Part shown: in pieces, positions 33,757 through 42,774 of the stretch
Numbering within the stretch: position 1 is the first letter of the stretch
Layout: each line of letters starts with the position of its first letter
Origin: Marisimplicoccus sp965655775
Lineage (GTDB): Bacteria > Bacteroidota > Bacteroidia > Flavobacteriales > Flavobacteriaceae
Assembly (NCBI GenBank): GCA_965655775.1
Contig: CBFHHV010000008.1
Location: 1-53,853 of the forward strand
Length of the DNA: 53,853 bases
Direction: 5' to 3'
Position numbers and translations under genes: made by a program
The notes under the pieces: generated by a model
Told to the model about the DNA's origin: nothing
Database searches by the model: none
What the model saw: the letters and a program-made list of their open reading frames with translations, nothing else

Positions 33757-35976
33757 TTAAAATTTGTACTCAAATCCAGCATAAATTCCAAAAGGATGGC
33801 CAGGTCTTAGACCTGCAGGTGCTCTTGAAACTGAATATTTTTTATCAAAAAGATTAATAATTTTAGATCTAAATATTAAGTCTGAACGAAGATTATATAT
33901 AAATGAAACATCAAAGACAAAATAAGATGGTATTTTAGATGAACCATTTGCAACAGTTGAGAATTTTCCATTATAGTTTGCGCTTAAATTGATTTCATAA
34001 TCTTTAGTTTGAATGCTTAATGATGAATTAAATTGATGTTGTGGAATATATGGAATTCTATCACCATCTCTAACCTCTCCCCAAATATCCTGAGTACTTC
34101 CAAAGTCAGTTAAAAATTTTGCATTAGTGAGAGTGTAGGAAAGGGAAAGGGGAATCATTGTCTTATCATTATCAATCAAATTACTTCTTAAAAGAAATTC
34201 AAAACCATTTACCAATGCTTCTCCCGCATTGAATGGGTCAAATTCACCAAATCCACCTGTTGCAGCTAAATCATTTCCAAGTAAATTAGAGTAATTGTTT
34301 TGAAAGAAAATTATTTCAGAGTTAACATTATTAAATGATAGTCTTGTCCCTAGCTCAGAATTTATGCTCTGCTCAGCTTCTTGACCATCTGAGCTTCCAG
34401 GAGGTGAATAACCTTTGTGAATTCCTCCAAAGATTGAAATCTTGTTATTGAGATTATAATTAAGTCCAATACCTGGGATCAAAACAGAAATATTATTTTC
34501 CCTATATGATAAATCACTTTCATTTCTTAACGGATTAGATTTTCCCCAATCATTCCTTTCCAATTTTATAGATTCATATCTTATTCCGGGTGTTATTGTG
34601 AAACCATTGTATTTGTATTTATACATTATATATGATGCAAATGAATTAGCTGAACTAACTCTATTACCATGAGAACCTTTCTCTCCACGCTTATCTATAT
34701 TAATTACTCCATAATTCATTGTATAAATATCTTCCCATTGAAACCTATCTTCTTCATCATAATGAAATCTTAGTCCAATTTCTAAATCATTGAAAGAGTT
34801 GTTTTTTCCATACCAATGATAGTCTATTTTTGTCTGAACACCTTGTGAAACATATTTTCTGTTATTAGCTTTTACTTTTAAAAAATTACTTGCTCCATTG
34901 ATTTCACCTTTGACAAATGCTAAATGTCCAGAATATAAATCTGGATTTGAGATAACTTTTGAAAGTTTTTGTGATTCTCCATTATGAACAATATCATCAA
35001 GTTTATACCAATTTCTTTTAAATCCATTATGATATAGGATTGTGGTTATATTAAATTTTTCTGAAATTTTAATTTCATGTGTTATAAGATATTGGTTATG
35101 TTCAGCATCCATTTTATCTTTTCCAGATCCAATGTATCTTAGAAAGGGTGATTTTTTAAAATCTGAATCAGTCAAGCCAAGGTATGTTTCATTGGATATC
35201 TCATCATAATAGTGAAATTTGAATTCTAAACTTTGATCAATTTTTGCATCTTTTGATGAATTAAATCTAACTTTTGATGTTATCTCATTAATATCAAAAC
35301 CAGTATTTAAATTTTCGCCTAAGTCTTTAAATCCATTAGAATTATAATTTAAATATTCAATCATATATCCAAAATTCCCATTGCTGCTTCCTATTGTTGA
35401 ATAAGTCTGTCCTGTATTGAAGCTTCCGTAACTACTTGATATTTTACCTTGAAATGATTTTGGTATTTCAGTAGAAACAAAATTTATTGCACCACCAGTT
35501 GTATATGGTCCATATTGAATTTGACTACTTCCTTTTAAAACCTCAACTGCTTGCATTCTTGCAACTGATGGAAAATAATATGCAGAGGATGCACTATATG
35601 GTGCGGGAGAAATTAAAATACCATCTTCCATTATTGCAATTTTTGAGCTTCTTTCTGGAGATGTCCCACGTATACTTATATTGGGTCGTAAGCCAAATCC
35701 ATCTTCTTCATAAAAATTAACTCCTGATATTTTGTTTAATGCTCTATTTATATCAGTATAATTAAAATCTGCTAACTCATCTGTTGAAAGATAATAGGCA
35801 GCACCTGTCCTGTTTCTTGCCACAAACTTATTTCCAAGAATTGTATTTGATTTTATGATAACTTCATCAAGATTGGTAATGCTATCGTTAATTATGGTTT
35901 GATCTAAATTTTGTGAAATTAAATTAGTACCATATAAAATAATTGAGATATATAATAAATTTTTCATATTTATCAT
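33757..35976 (-). CDS. TonB-dependent receptor, likely ferric-complex (FecA-like)
   Basis: The 739-residue product has a signal peptide and a plug domain beginning near residue 55 (LADFNYTDINRALNKISGVNFYEEDGFGLRPNI is the start region), with VEVLKGSSQIQYGPYTTGGAINFVST following. The barrel ends in YAGFEYKF. The insertion PNISIRGTSPERSSKIAIMED and the overall size fit the FecA-type receptors for ferric citrate or siderophores. ATG codons at 35976 and 35967 are both usable, and the second gives the tidier signal peptide. It is divergent from the ferric iron ABC transporter across a region with three palindromic operators, the first of which is 16 bases from its start. Iron repression is inferred. 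Confidence 0.88.
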   Translation of the reverse strand: MINMKNLLYISIILYGTNLISQNLDQTIINDSITNLDEVIIKSNTILGNKFVARNRTGAAYYLSTDELADFNYTDINRALNKISGVNFYEEDGFGLRPNISIRGTSPERSSKIAIMEDGILISPAPYSASSAYYFPSVARMQAVEVLKGSSQIQYGPYTTGGAINFVSTEIPKSFQGKISSSYGSFNTGQTYSTIGSSNGNFGYMIEYLNYNSNGFKDLGENLNTGFDINEITSKVRFNSSKDAKIDQSLEFKFHYYDEISNETYLGLTDSDFKKSPFLRYIGSGKDKMDAEHNQYLITHEIKISEKFNITTILYHNGFKRNWYKLDDIVHNGESQKLSKVISNPDLYSGHLAFVKGEINGASNFLKVKANNRKYVSQGVQTKIDYHWYGKNNSFNDLEIGLRFHYDEEDRFQWEDIYTMNYGVINIDKRGEKGSHGNRVSSANSFASYIMYKYKYNGFTITPGIRYESIKLERNDWGKSNPLRNESDLSYRENNISVLIPGIGLNYNLNNKISIFGGIHKGYSPPGSSDGQEAEQSINSELGTRLSFNNVNSEIIFFQNNYSNLLGNDLAATGGFGEFDPFNAGEALVNGFEFLLRSNLIDNDKTMIPLSLSYTLTNAKFLTDFGSTQDIWGEVRDGDRIPYIPQHQFNSSLSIQTKDYEINLSANYNGKFSTVANGSSKIPSYFVFDVSFIYNLRSDLIFRSKIINLFDKKYSVSRAPAGLRPGHPFGIYAGFEYKF

Positions 35977-35992
35977 TGTATTTGTTAATACA

Positions 35993-36009
35993 TTTAGAAC
36001 GGTCCTAAA
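35993..36009. promoter_or_regulatory. 17-bp palindromic operator copy 1
   Basis: TTTAGAACGGTCCTAAA, with half-sites TTTAGAAC and TTTAGGAC around a central base. It lies 16 bases ahead of the TonB receptor start on the minus strand, where a bound repressor would block transcription or initiation. See copies 2 and 3. Confidence 0.65.
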
Positions 36010-36038
36010 TGGTTTATGCTTATTCGATTTCTAAATTA

Positions 36039-36055
36039 TTTAGAACCGTTCTAAA
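36039..36055. promoter_or_regulatory. 17-bp palindromic operator copy 2 (perfect)
   Basis: TTTAGAACCGTTCTAAA is a perfect dyad with one central base, midway between the divergent genes. An overlapping AT-rich dyad, TTCTAAATTATTTAGAA, sits at 36029-36045. The shape TTTAGA-n5-TCTAAA recalls DtxR/MntR-family boxes more than Fur boxes. Confidence 0.7.
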
Positions 36056-36082
36056 TTATTTCGATGCTAATTTAAATATTTA

Positions 36083-36099
36083 TTTAGAATTAGTCTAAA
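36083..36099. promoter_or_regulatory. 17-bp palindromic operator copy 3
   Basis: TTTAGAATTAGTCTAAA keeps the TTTAGA...TCTAAA frame and lies 41 bases before the ABC transporter binding-protein ATG. It is placed to control the plus-strand transporter operon. The outer six bases on each side are conserved in all three copies, apart from one change in copy 1. Confidence 0.65.
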
Positions 36100-36140
36100 T
36101 AAAAATAATTTTTTTAATATTGTGCTTTAATTAATCAGTT

Positions 36141-37160
36141 ATGAAAAAATTATTCCCTCTTTTTGCACTATTCATTTTAGCATGTTCAAATAACAATTCA
36201 GAACAAATTGTCAATATGTATAGTCAGAGACACTATGATGTTGACCAGCTTCAATATGATAATTTTGAAAAAATTACAGGTATTAAAGTAAATGTAATTA
36301 AGGCTAATGCTGATGAATTAATTCAAAGAATGAAAAATGAAGGAGAAAACAGTCCTGCAGATTTATTCATAACAGTTGATGTCGGAAAATTATGGCAAGC
36401 ATCTGATATGGATTTACTTCAAAAGTATAATGATGAAAGTTTAACAGATGGAATTACAGAAAGCTTAACAGACCCAAATGGGTTTTGGGTTCCAGTAACT
36501 TATAGATCAAGAATTCTTGTTTACAGTAATGAAAGAGTTCAAGAAAGTGATCTATCTACATATGAAGATCTTGCAAATGAAAAGTGGAAAGGAAAACTTT
36601 TAGTGAGATCATCATCTAACTCATATAATCAAGCTCTTCTATCTTCACTTGTTGCTAACTTGGGAGAAGAAGTTACTCAAAATTGGACCAAAGCAGTAGT
36701 CTCAAACTTTGCAAGAGATCCAAAAGGAAATGATAGAGATCAAGTAAAAGCAATTGCAGCTGGTCAAGGAGATGTTGCAATTGTAAATTCATATTATATT
36801 GGACTTTTATTATCATCAGAAAATGAAGAGGAAGTAAATGCAGGTAAATCAATATCAGTTTTTTTTCCGAATCAAGGAGAAGGACAGAGAGGTTCTCACA
36901 TTAATGTTTCTGGAGTTGCTCTTGCAAAAAATGCTCCTAATAGATCAAACGCACTTAAGCTTATTGAATATTTAACTAGTGATGAGGCTCAAAAGATATA
37001 TGTAAATAATACATATGAATATTCAGTAAAACCTAATATCGAGCCAAATGATATAGTAAAAGAGTGGGGAACATTTAGAAAGGATCCTCTTGATTTAAAT
37101 ATGTTAGGCTCTAAAAGAAATGATGCAATTCGTATATTTGATTCTGGGGGTTGGAAGTAG
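36141..37160 (+). CDS. fbpA: ferric iron ABC transporter substrate-binding lipoprotein
   Basis: The 339-residue product has a lipoprotein signal (ILAC, C15). It is of the FbpA/FutA class of periplasmic Fe3+-binding proteins. The opening NMYSQRHYDVDQLQYDNFEK and the tyrosine pair Y218-Y219 in AIVNSYYIG match the iron-coordinating tyrosines of the family, and Y32 and Y39 are further candidates. It hands Fe3+ to the permease encoded next. It is the first gene of the fbpABC operon, divergent from a TonB receptor. Other anion or metal substrates are less likely given the tyrosines and the context. Confidence 0.92.
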   Translation: MKKLFPLFALFILACSNNNSEQIVNMYSQRHYDVDQLQYDNFEKITGIKVNVIKANADELIQRMKNEGENSPADLFITVDVGKLWQASDMDLLQKYNDESLTDGITESLTDPNGFWVPVTYRSRILVYSNERVQESDLSTYEDLANEKWKGKLLVRSSSNSYNQALLSSLVANLGEEVTQNWTKAVVSNFARDPKGNDRDQVKAIAAGQGDVAIVNSYYIGLLLSSENEEEVNAGKSISVFFPNQGEGQRGSHINVSGVALAKNAPNRSNALKLIEYLTSDEAQKIYVNNTYEYSVKPNIEPNDIVKEWGTFRKDPLDLNMLGSKRNDAIRIFDSGGWK

Positions 37161-37179
37161 AATCTAAAATCATCAAAAG

Positions 37180-38760
37180 ATGAATGTTAAACTTTTAACA
37201 TCACTTATTTCTATCTTTTTATTATGTCCATTAATCTATCTTTTATATAGTGTAATCGGACTAAGCCTTGATACGTTTTTGTATTTATGGAATAATCTTT
37301 TGTTAGGCTATTCATTAAACACACTTTACCTTTTATTACTCACAGTTTTTTTTTCTTTGATACTAGGAATCATACCTGCATGGTTTATTTCTACAACAAA
37401 TTTTAAAGGGAAAAGTTTTTTTGATATAATACTATTCTTGCCTTTAGCCATTCCTTCTTATATAATTGCCTTTACTTACAGTGATCTTTTAAGTTATACT
37501 GGTCCAATTCAAAGTACAGTAAGGAATAATTACCCTGATTTTTATAAGTATGTAAATCATGATTATTTGCAAATTGAAATTCTGGCATTTTTGATGGCAC
37601 TTGTATTATATCCTTATTTATATACTGCATGTAGAATTTCTTTTTCACTGCTAGGGTCAAATTATATTAATATTTCAAAGAACCTTGGAATGTCCCAGTT
37701 TCAAACTTTTTTTAAGATTATTCTACCAATATCTAGAGTCTCGATTTTCTCAGGCTTATTCTTAATTACAATGGAGGTGCTAAATGAATATGGTGCTGTA
37801 AAGTACTTTGGTGTAAATACTTTTACAAGTGGAATATTCAGATCTTGGTATTCAATGGAAGACATTAATACGGCATCTATTTTGGCTGTTTGCTTACTTA
37901 TTATTGTATCTATTTTCTTTTTACTTGAGAGATACTCAACATCAAAATATAGATATAACTATAAACCAAATGATAATGTATCTGGTAACTATTCTACAAA
38001 TAAATTTTCAAGAACAGTTATATATCTCATTTGTTTATTCCCATTTATACTAGGCTTTTATATTCCAGTTATTTACATAGTAAATAATGTTTTTAAGACT
38101 ATAAATGTTGTAGATTTTAGTGAGTTAATAAATCTTTCTTTAAACTCATTTTTTTTAGCTTCAGTTTCATCTCTAATAATTGTTGCTATTGCGATTTTAT
38201 TTCAGTATATAAAAAAGATTTCTAAAAGTAAAACTGTTTTTTACTTAAGTGAGATAGTCTCACTTACATATGCCTTGCCAGGAGCAGTAATAGCTCTGTC
38301 ACTTATAATTTTTTTAGCATTTTTGACAAAATTAATTGGAATTTCAATAGCTTTTGGATCGGTAGTAATTTTGGTTTATGCTTATGTAATGAGATATATG
38401 GCAGTTGGAATTTCTCCACTGCGATCAAGCTTTGATAAACATCCAGAAACATTTGATGACACAGGAAAGAATCTGGGGATGACAAATTTTAAATTGTTTA
38501 AAAAAATTCATTTGCCAATAAACATTAGCGCAATATACATTGCATTTATTTTGTGTTTTGTTGATATAATCAAGGAGTTGCCAATTACTTTAATTTTAAG
38601 ACCATTTAATTTTGACACCCTAGCTGTAAGGACATATGAATATGCAATAGAAGAAATGATTGCAAAATCTTCTATTTACTCTTTAATTATTATTTTATTA
38701 GGTGCAGTATTATTGATATTTTTAAGAAAAATTATAAACAAAGGTGTAGATGTATCTTAA
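37180..38760 (+). CDS. fbpB: ferric iron ABC transporter permease (fused double domain)
   Basis: The 526-residue inner-membrane product has about 12 helices in two homologous halves, as in FbpB/SfuB. Each half has an EAA-type loop that contacts the ATPase: NISKNLGMSQFQTFFKIILP in the first and DDTGKNLGMTNFKLFKKIHL in the second. It forms the channel for Fe3+ released by FbpA. It lies 19 bases after fbpA and overlaps the ATPase gene by 11 bases. Confidence 0.92.
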   Translation: MNVKLLTSLISIFLLCPLIYLLYSVIGLSLDTFLYLWNNLLLGYSLNTLYLLLLTVFFSLILGIIPAWFISTTNFKGKSFFDIILFLPLAIPSYIIAFTYSDLLSYTGPIQSTVRNNYPDFYKYVNHDYLQIEILAFLMALVLYPYLYTACRISFSLLGSNYINISKNLGMSQFQTFFKIILPISRVSIFSGLFLITMEVLNEYGAVKYFGVNTFTSGIFRSWYSMEDINTASILAVCLLIIVSIFFLLERYSTSKYRYNYKPNDNVSGNYSTNKFSRTVIYLICLFPFILGFYIPVIYIVNNVFKTINVVDFSELINLSLNSFFLASVSSLIIVAIAILFQYIKKISKSKTVFYLSEIVSLTYALPGAVIALSLIIFLAFLTKLIGISIAFGSVVILVYAYVMRYMAVGISPLRSSFDKHPETFDDTGKNLGMTNFKLFKKIHLPINISAIYIAFILCFVDIIKELPITLILRPFNFDTLAVRTYEYAIEEMIAKSSIYSLIIILLGAVLLIFLRKIINKGVDVS

Positions 38761-39712
38761 CATTGAAAATTTAATTAAGTTTTACAGTAAAGATGTTCCT
38801 TTAATTAAGGATTTAAACTTTTCTGTCAAAAAAGGTGAATTTGTCTCTTTTATTGGAGAGAGTGGTTCTGGGAAAACAACTTTTTTGAAATGTTTAGCAG
38901 GTCTTGAAAAAATAAATTTTGGAAAAATTACATTAAACAACACAGTCTTAGATAATAAGACAACCTTTATTAAACCAAATCATAGGAAAATTGGTTTTAT
39001 TTTTCAGGACTATCCTCTCTTCCCGCATCTAAGTGTTTTAGAGAATCTGAAAATAAACCTTGAAAAACATTATGAAAAAAATATTCAGTACTATGTCGAA
39101 CTTACTGGGCTGGATAATTTATTAAATAGATATCCTCATGAATTATCTGGTGGAGAACAACAAAGAGTATGTATAACACGAGCCTTGATTAGAGAACCCG
39201 ATCTTCTTCTTATGGATGAGCCATTCAGTAACCTAGATGTTAGTATTAAATCAAAAATTCAAAATGAAGTATATAAAATATTAAAAAGTACAGAAACTAC
39301 TACAATTCTAGTAACTCATGATATAAAAGATACTTTTGATATTTCAGATAGAATACTTGTTTTTAAAGCAGGAATAGTTCAGCAATATGATAAACCAGAG
39401 GAGATGTATTGTAATCCTGTAAATTGCTATTGTGCTAAAATTTTAGGAGATCTAAACAGAATTCATATTGATGGTAAAGAGCTTTATATAAGACCTGAAA
39501 AAATTAAAATTGTAGATAAATCAAAGCATAAATTAAAAGTTGAAAAAACTTCATTTATCGGAAAGGAATATAAGATAAAAGGGACCTTTAATAAAGATGA
39601 AATATACTTCTATAGTTCATCACCAATAAAGGTTACGAATAATTTATTTATTGATTTTGACAAAAGTGATCTTTTAGAATTTGATAGAAGATGTAGTAAT
39701 TTCTTCACTTAA
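38750..39712 (+). CDS. fbpC: ferric iron ABC transporter ATPase
   Basis: The 320-residue ATP-binding subunit has Walker A GESGSGKT (36-43), Q-loop FQDYPLFPHL, signature LSGGEQQ (132-138), Walker B LLLMDEP (152-158) and switch LVTHD. The last 80 residues (LYIRPEKIKIV onward) are a TOBE-like domain, as in FbpC/PotA. It powers Fe3+ import and overlaps the permease gene by 11 bases. Confidence 0.93.
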   Translation: MYLNIENLIKFYSKDVPLIKDLNFSVKKGEFVSFIGESGSGKTTFLKCLAGLEKINFGKITLNNTVLDNKTTFIKPNHRKIGFIFQDYPLFPHLSVLENLKINLEKHYEKNIQYYVELTGLDNLLNRYPHELSGGEQQRVCITRALIREPDLLLMDEPFSNLDVSIKSKIQNEVYKILKSTETTTILVTHDIKDTFDISDRILVFKAGIVQQYDKPEEMYCNPVNCYCAKILGDLNRIHIDGKELYIRPEKIKIVDKSKHKLKVEKTSFIGKEYKIKGTFNKDEIYFYSSSPIKVTNNLFIDFDKSDLLEFDRRCSNFFT

Positions 39713-39734
39713 ACCAATTAATCTCTTTATTTAT

Positions 39735-39822
39735 AATCATTTTAAATTACTGTAAATGAGTAATTTAAAATCATTCTAAACCTTTTTTAATTTAATTTTA
39801 CGTAAAATTATTTAAAATGATT
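39735..39822. repeat. long AT-rich hairpin with a third matching arm
   Basis: A 17-base arm at 39735-39751 pairs with 39759-39775 with one mismatch around a seven-base loop. The same arm sequence is complemented exactly for 13 bases at 39810-39822, so two alternative hairpins are possible. A palindrome TTTTACGTAAAA (39797-39808) lies between. It sits after fbpC, and a T6 run follows at 39783-39788. The second pairing would include the start codon of the microprotein gene, which suggests a terminator or translational switch, though its AT-only stems are weak. Confidence 0.45.
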
Positions 39823-39939
39823 CAAACAGTTAACACATGTATAAATTGTACAAACATGACAGAGTCATTACTTTGTGCAAAACATAATGTTGAAGTTGAG
39901 GCTAATAACATTTGTGGTGATCACCAAGTTAAAGGATAA
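39817..39939 (+). CDS. 40-residue Cys/His-rich microprotein
   Basis: An ATG at 39817 opens a frame of 40 codons with the pattern CINC (C8, C11), LCAKH (C20, H23) and CGDH (C33, H36). The spacing C-x2-C, C-x2-H and C-x2-H is orderly and suits a small zinc-binding fold. I recall similar unannotated proteins of about 40-60 residues in Flavobacteria, with CxxC-x8-CxKH, but can name no family. There is no signal peptide. It lies 105 bases after fbpC, in the iron block, just behind a hairpin. Coding is supported by the Cys/His pattern, which is unlikely by chance, not by length. Confidence 0.6.
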   Translation: MIQTVNTCINCTNMTESLLCAKHNVEVEANNICGDHQVKG

Positions 39940-40092
39940 TCATTAACACTTTTTACTTAACTTCTATTTTCTTCTAATTATATGTATACCTTAAAGAGGT
40001 TTACTTTAATCTGTTTCCTTTTATTTAAGTCCTAGGCTTAAATCATTTGGCTAAAACTTTAATATATTTACTTATTAAAGAATAGAGTAACT

Positions 40093-41541
40093 ATGTTTAA
40101 AAATAAAATGTCTCTGAGATTAAGAATCTTTATCTCAATGATATTATTAGTTTTTACTGCTACACTTTTAGTATTAGGTTCCACTTACTATCAATATAGA
40201 ACTGAGTCCGATCTCTACAACTCATATAGACAAGAGAGGAAGGAGAATCAACTAAAAAGACAAATAAATTATTTAGTTAATAAACATGATTTGTCAGACA
40301 AATACGATTTATGGGAAGACTATGAAAAAGACTTTGAGGAGATAACAAAAATTCATAGTGTTGAATACTCAATTTTTACAACTGGTGGTAGCCCCCTTTT
40401 TTACTCATATCTTCCACTTGATGTTATATCTAATAATTATTCTTTAAAGGAAGAGTTTGCAGACATGTTAGTTTCAACTGATGAAGGGAAATTTATATCA
40501 GAGAATTTTACAGATGTCGGAAAATTCCAAGCATCTTACAGTGTTTTGAAAAATGATATCGGAGAAAAATATGCAATACTTTTTTTTCCATATTTTCAAG
40601 ATGTTTCTTTTGCTGAAAGTGAATTAAATGTATTCTTATCTACCCTTTATCAGATATACTTTATTATGCTTGTGGTTGCTATTGTGTTGGCTTATTTTAT
40701 ATCAAGATATGTTACTAGGTCCATTGAAACTATTCGTTTAAAAATTGGACAAGCAGGGTTACTTAAAAAAAATGAAAAGATTTATTTAAACAATGCAACA
40801 AAGGAGATTGATAGTCTTGTAAACTCATATAATAAGATGATTGACGATCTTGAGGATAGTGTGGAAAGACTAGCAAAAACAGAGAGAGAGCAGGCTTGGC
40901 AGGAAATGGCTAAACAAGTAGCGCATGAAATTAAAAATCCGTTAACACCAATGAGACTAACTGTCCAAAGCTTTCAAAAAAATAGTGGTATAAAAAAAGG
41001 TGAAGATCAGAAAGATAAGTTAAATGACTTTTGTGATACTCTAATAGAACAAATAGATACAATGAGTAATGTTGCAACATCTTTTTCAGATTTTGCAACT
41101 CTGCCAAAAACACAGCTTGAAAAAACAGATATTGTAGAGGCAACTAAAAAAGTTGTTGAAATTTTTGAGCAAAATAATATATCTCTCGAGACTTCAAGCG
41201 AAAACATATTTATTAAACTAGATAAAGAACAGTGGATTAGAGTAATGACTAATCTTATTAAAAATAGTATTCAGGCAATCCCACATGATAGAGAGCCAAT
41301 TATTCATGTAGAAATTACAGAGAGATTAAAAACTGTAAGAGTGACTGTCTCAGACAACGGACTTGGAGTTTCTAAAAATAATAGAGATAAGATATTTGAA
41401 CCAAAGTTTACGACTAAGTCTGATGGAATGGGTCTGGGACTAGGAATTGTTAGAAGTATTATAAACTCTCACAGAGGTAAAATCTCATATAAATCAAGAA
41501 GTAAAAAAGGTACAGATTTTAAAATCTCATTACCTAAATAA
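40093..41541 (+). CDS. NtrY-like membrane sensor histidine kinase
   Basis: The 482-residue product has membrane helices at about 10-31 and 187-206, with a 150-residue extracytoplasmic sensor domain between. A HAMP linker follows (about 207-262). The HisKA domain has H278 in QVAHEIKNPLTPMRLT, the motif of NtrY-type kinases, and the catalytic domain has NLIKNSIQAI, DNGLGV and GMGLGLGIVRSI. It would autophosphorylate and pass phosphate to a response regulator, but none is adjacent. The 150 bases before it hold no clear promoter. It converges with the bacilliredoxin gene with no spacer. Confidence 0.9.
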   Translation: MFKNKMSLRLRIFISMILLVFTATLLVLGSTYYQYRTESDLYNSYRQERKENQLKRQINYLVNKHDLSDKYDLWEDYEKDFEEITKIHSVEYSIFTTGGSPLFYSYLPLDVISNNYSLKEEFADMLVSTDEGKFISENFTDVGKFQASYSVLKNDIGEKYAILFFPYFQDVSFAESELNVFLSTLYQIYFIMLVVAIVLAYFISRYVTRSIETIRLKIGQAGLLKKNEKIYLNNATKEIDSLVNSYNKMIDDLEDSVERLAKTEREQAWQEMAKQVAHEIKNPLTPMRLTVQSFQKNSGIKKGEDQKDKLNDFCDTLIEQIDTMSNVATSFSDFATLPKTQLEKTDIVEATKKVVEIFEQNNISLETSSENIFIKLDKEQWIRVMTNLIKNSIQAIPHDREPIIHVEITERLKTVRVTVSDNGLGVSKNNRDKIFEPKFTTKSDGMGLGLGIVRSIINSHRGKISYKSRSKKGTDFKISLPK

Positions 41542-41952
41542 TTAGCAAAATTCGTTATACGCTTGGATAAGATTGTCTGCTATTAAGTCAGCCTCCCTAC
41601 CTTCGATGTGATGTCTTTCAACCATGTGTACCAACTCACCATTTTTAAATAAGGCAATGGATGGAGAAGAAGGTGGAAATGGAAGCATTTCTTCTCTTGC
41701 AGTATTAGTTGCCTCAATATCAAATCCAGCAAATACAGTACAAAGATTATCAGGTTTAGATTCGTTAGATAAGGACATAATCACTCCTGGTCTTGCATTT
41801 CTTGCAGCACATCCACATACAGAATTTACAACTATTAGTGTTGTGCCCTCTTTATCTAGAGCTGATTTAACATCTTCTGATGAAGTTAGTTCTGAAAAAC
41901 CTGAATTAGTTAATTCAAGCTTCATTGGTCTTACGATTTCTTCTGGGTACAT
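41542..41952 (-). CDS. bacilliredoxin (BrxA/BrxB, YphP/YqiW family)
   Basis: The product has 136 residues with the thioredoxin-like YphP/YqiW fold. The active site is CGC (C46, C48) in VNSVCGCAARNARPG, and MVERHHIEGR near residue 111 is also conserved. In Firmicutes these proteins remove bacillithiol from mixed disulfides, and many Bacteroidota also carry the family. It is a cytoplasmic redox protein. No bacillithiol gene is in the window. Confidence 0.92.
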   Translation of the reverse strand: MYPEEIVRPMKLELTNSGFSELTSSEDVKSALDKEGTTLIVVNSVCGCAARNARPGVIMSLSNESKPDNLCTVFAGFDIEATNTAREEMLPFPPSSPSIALFKNGELVHMVERHHIEGREADLIADNLIQAYNEFC

Positions 41953-42038
41953 TTTATTTTTTTTACAAATATATAAAGAAAGTCAAAAAATAAATTCAGA
42001 TTAACTTATATTTAGCAATCAATAATTAAAGATCAAAA

Positions 42039-42458
42039 TTGAAAAAGAAGCAGTTAAAATATGACATAGCCTATCTAAAAATGGCAGAGGAATGGTCTAA
42101 ACTATCTCACTGTAAAAGAAGACAAGTTGGTGCATTAATTGTAAAAGATAAGATGATCATATCAGATGGATATAATGGAACCCCAACTGGATTTGAAAAT
42201 CCTTGTGAAGACGATGAAGGTTATACAAAATGGTATGTGCTACATGCAGAGGCTAACGCTATAGCAAAAGTTTCTGGTTCTACTCAATCCACAAATGGAG
42301 CTACTCTTTACATAACATTATCACCATGTAGAGAGTGCAGTAAACTTATTTTTCAGTCTGGCATAAAAAGGATAGTATACTCCAAGAAATACAAAGATCA
42401 ATCTGGAATTGAATTTTTATTAAAGTCAAGTTTAGAGGTTGATTTTATTGAGATTTAG
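42039..42458 (+). CDS. dCMP deaminase
   Basis: Zinc-dependent cytidine/deoxycytidylate deaminase of 139 residues. Zinc ligands are H69 (HAE, with catalytic E71), C97 and C100 (LSPCREC). The DGYNGTPTGFENPCED segment is that of dCMP deaminase, which makes dUMP for thymidylate synthesis. The start is TTG at 42039. The next in-frame ATG would remove the conserved first helix, so TTG is preferred. It lies close to the ribonucleotide reductase genes, which fits a role in dNTP supply. Confidence 0.92.
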   Translation: MKKKQLKYDIAYLKMAEEWSKLSHCKRRQVGALIVKDKMIISDGYNGTPTGFENPCEDDEGYTKWYVLHAEANAIAKVSGSTQSTNGATLYITLSPCRECSKLIFQSGIKRIVYSKKYKDQSGIEFLLKSSLEVDFIEI

Positions 42459-42670
42459 CTTTTGAACTTATCTCTTATTCTTTTTGAAATCATTAAAATT
42501 AATATCAAGATAAGTGCGCACAATGAAAGAATGAAACATATTAAGGCTATTCTGTTTTCATTATCCAAAAAATTATAGATATTTAGTTGTGTTAAATTAA
42601 ATACTACAATCAAAATTGTTAAAAACAATAAAATTTTATCTAGATTTTTCATTTTTTGATATGCAAACAT
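42455..42670 (-). CDS. small two-helix membrane protein, unknown
   Basis: The 71-residue product has two strongly hydrophobic segments (about 13-25 and 41-62) split by a short polar loop with NIYNFLDNENR, and a basic tail KRIRDKFKS. It probably starts at the second Met (residue 7). It overlaps the end of the dCMP deaminase gene by four bases on the opposite strand. I do not recognise a family. The composition suits a membrane protein better than random AT-rich translation. Confidence 0.5.
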   Translation of the reverse strand: MFAYQKMKNLDKILLFLTILIVVFNLTQLNIYNFLDNENRIALICFILSLCALILILILMISKRIRDKFKS

Positions 42671-42774
42671 AAGCTAAAAAAAGCTATCATTAATATTTTT
42701 TTAATTCAATTTTAATGCCCAAATATATTGAAGAAATTTAAATTTTTTATTTTTTTTAAGCTTAAATTGTAGAG

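Noticed and set aside
35977..36140. Fur boxes between the divergent iron operons
   Set aside because: The dyads have the form TTTAGA-n5-TCTAAA and lack the GATAATGATAATCATTATC pattern or its hexamer repeats.
41624..42004. A plus-strand frame of 126 codons over the bacilliredoxin gene
   Set aside because: It is antisense to a gene with a clear CGC active site, and its translation has no family features.
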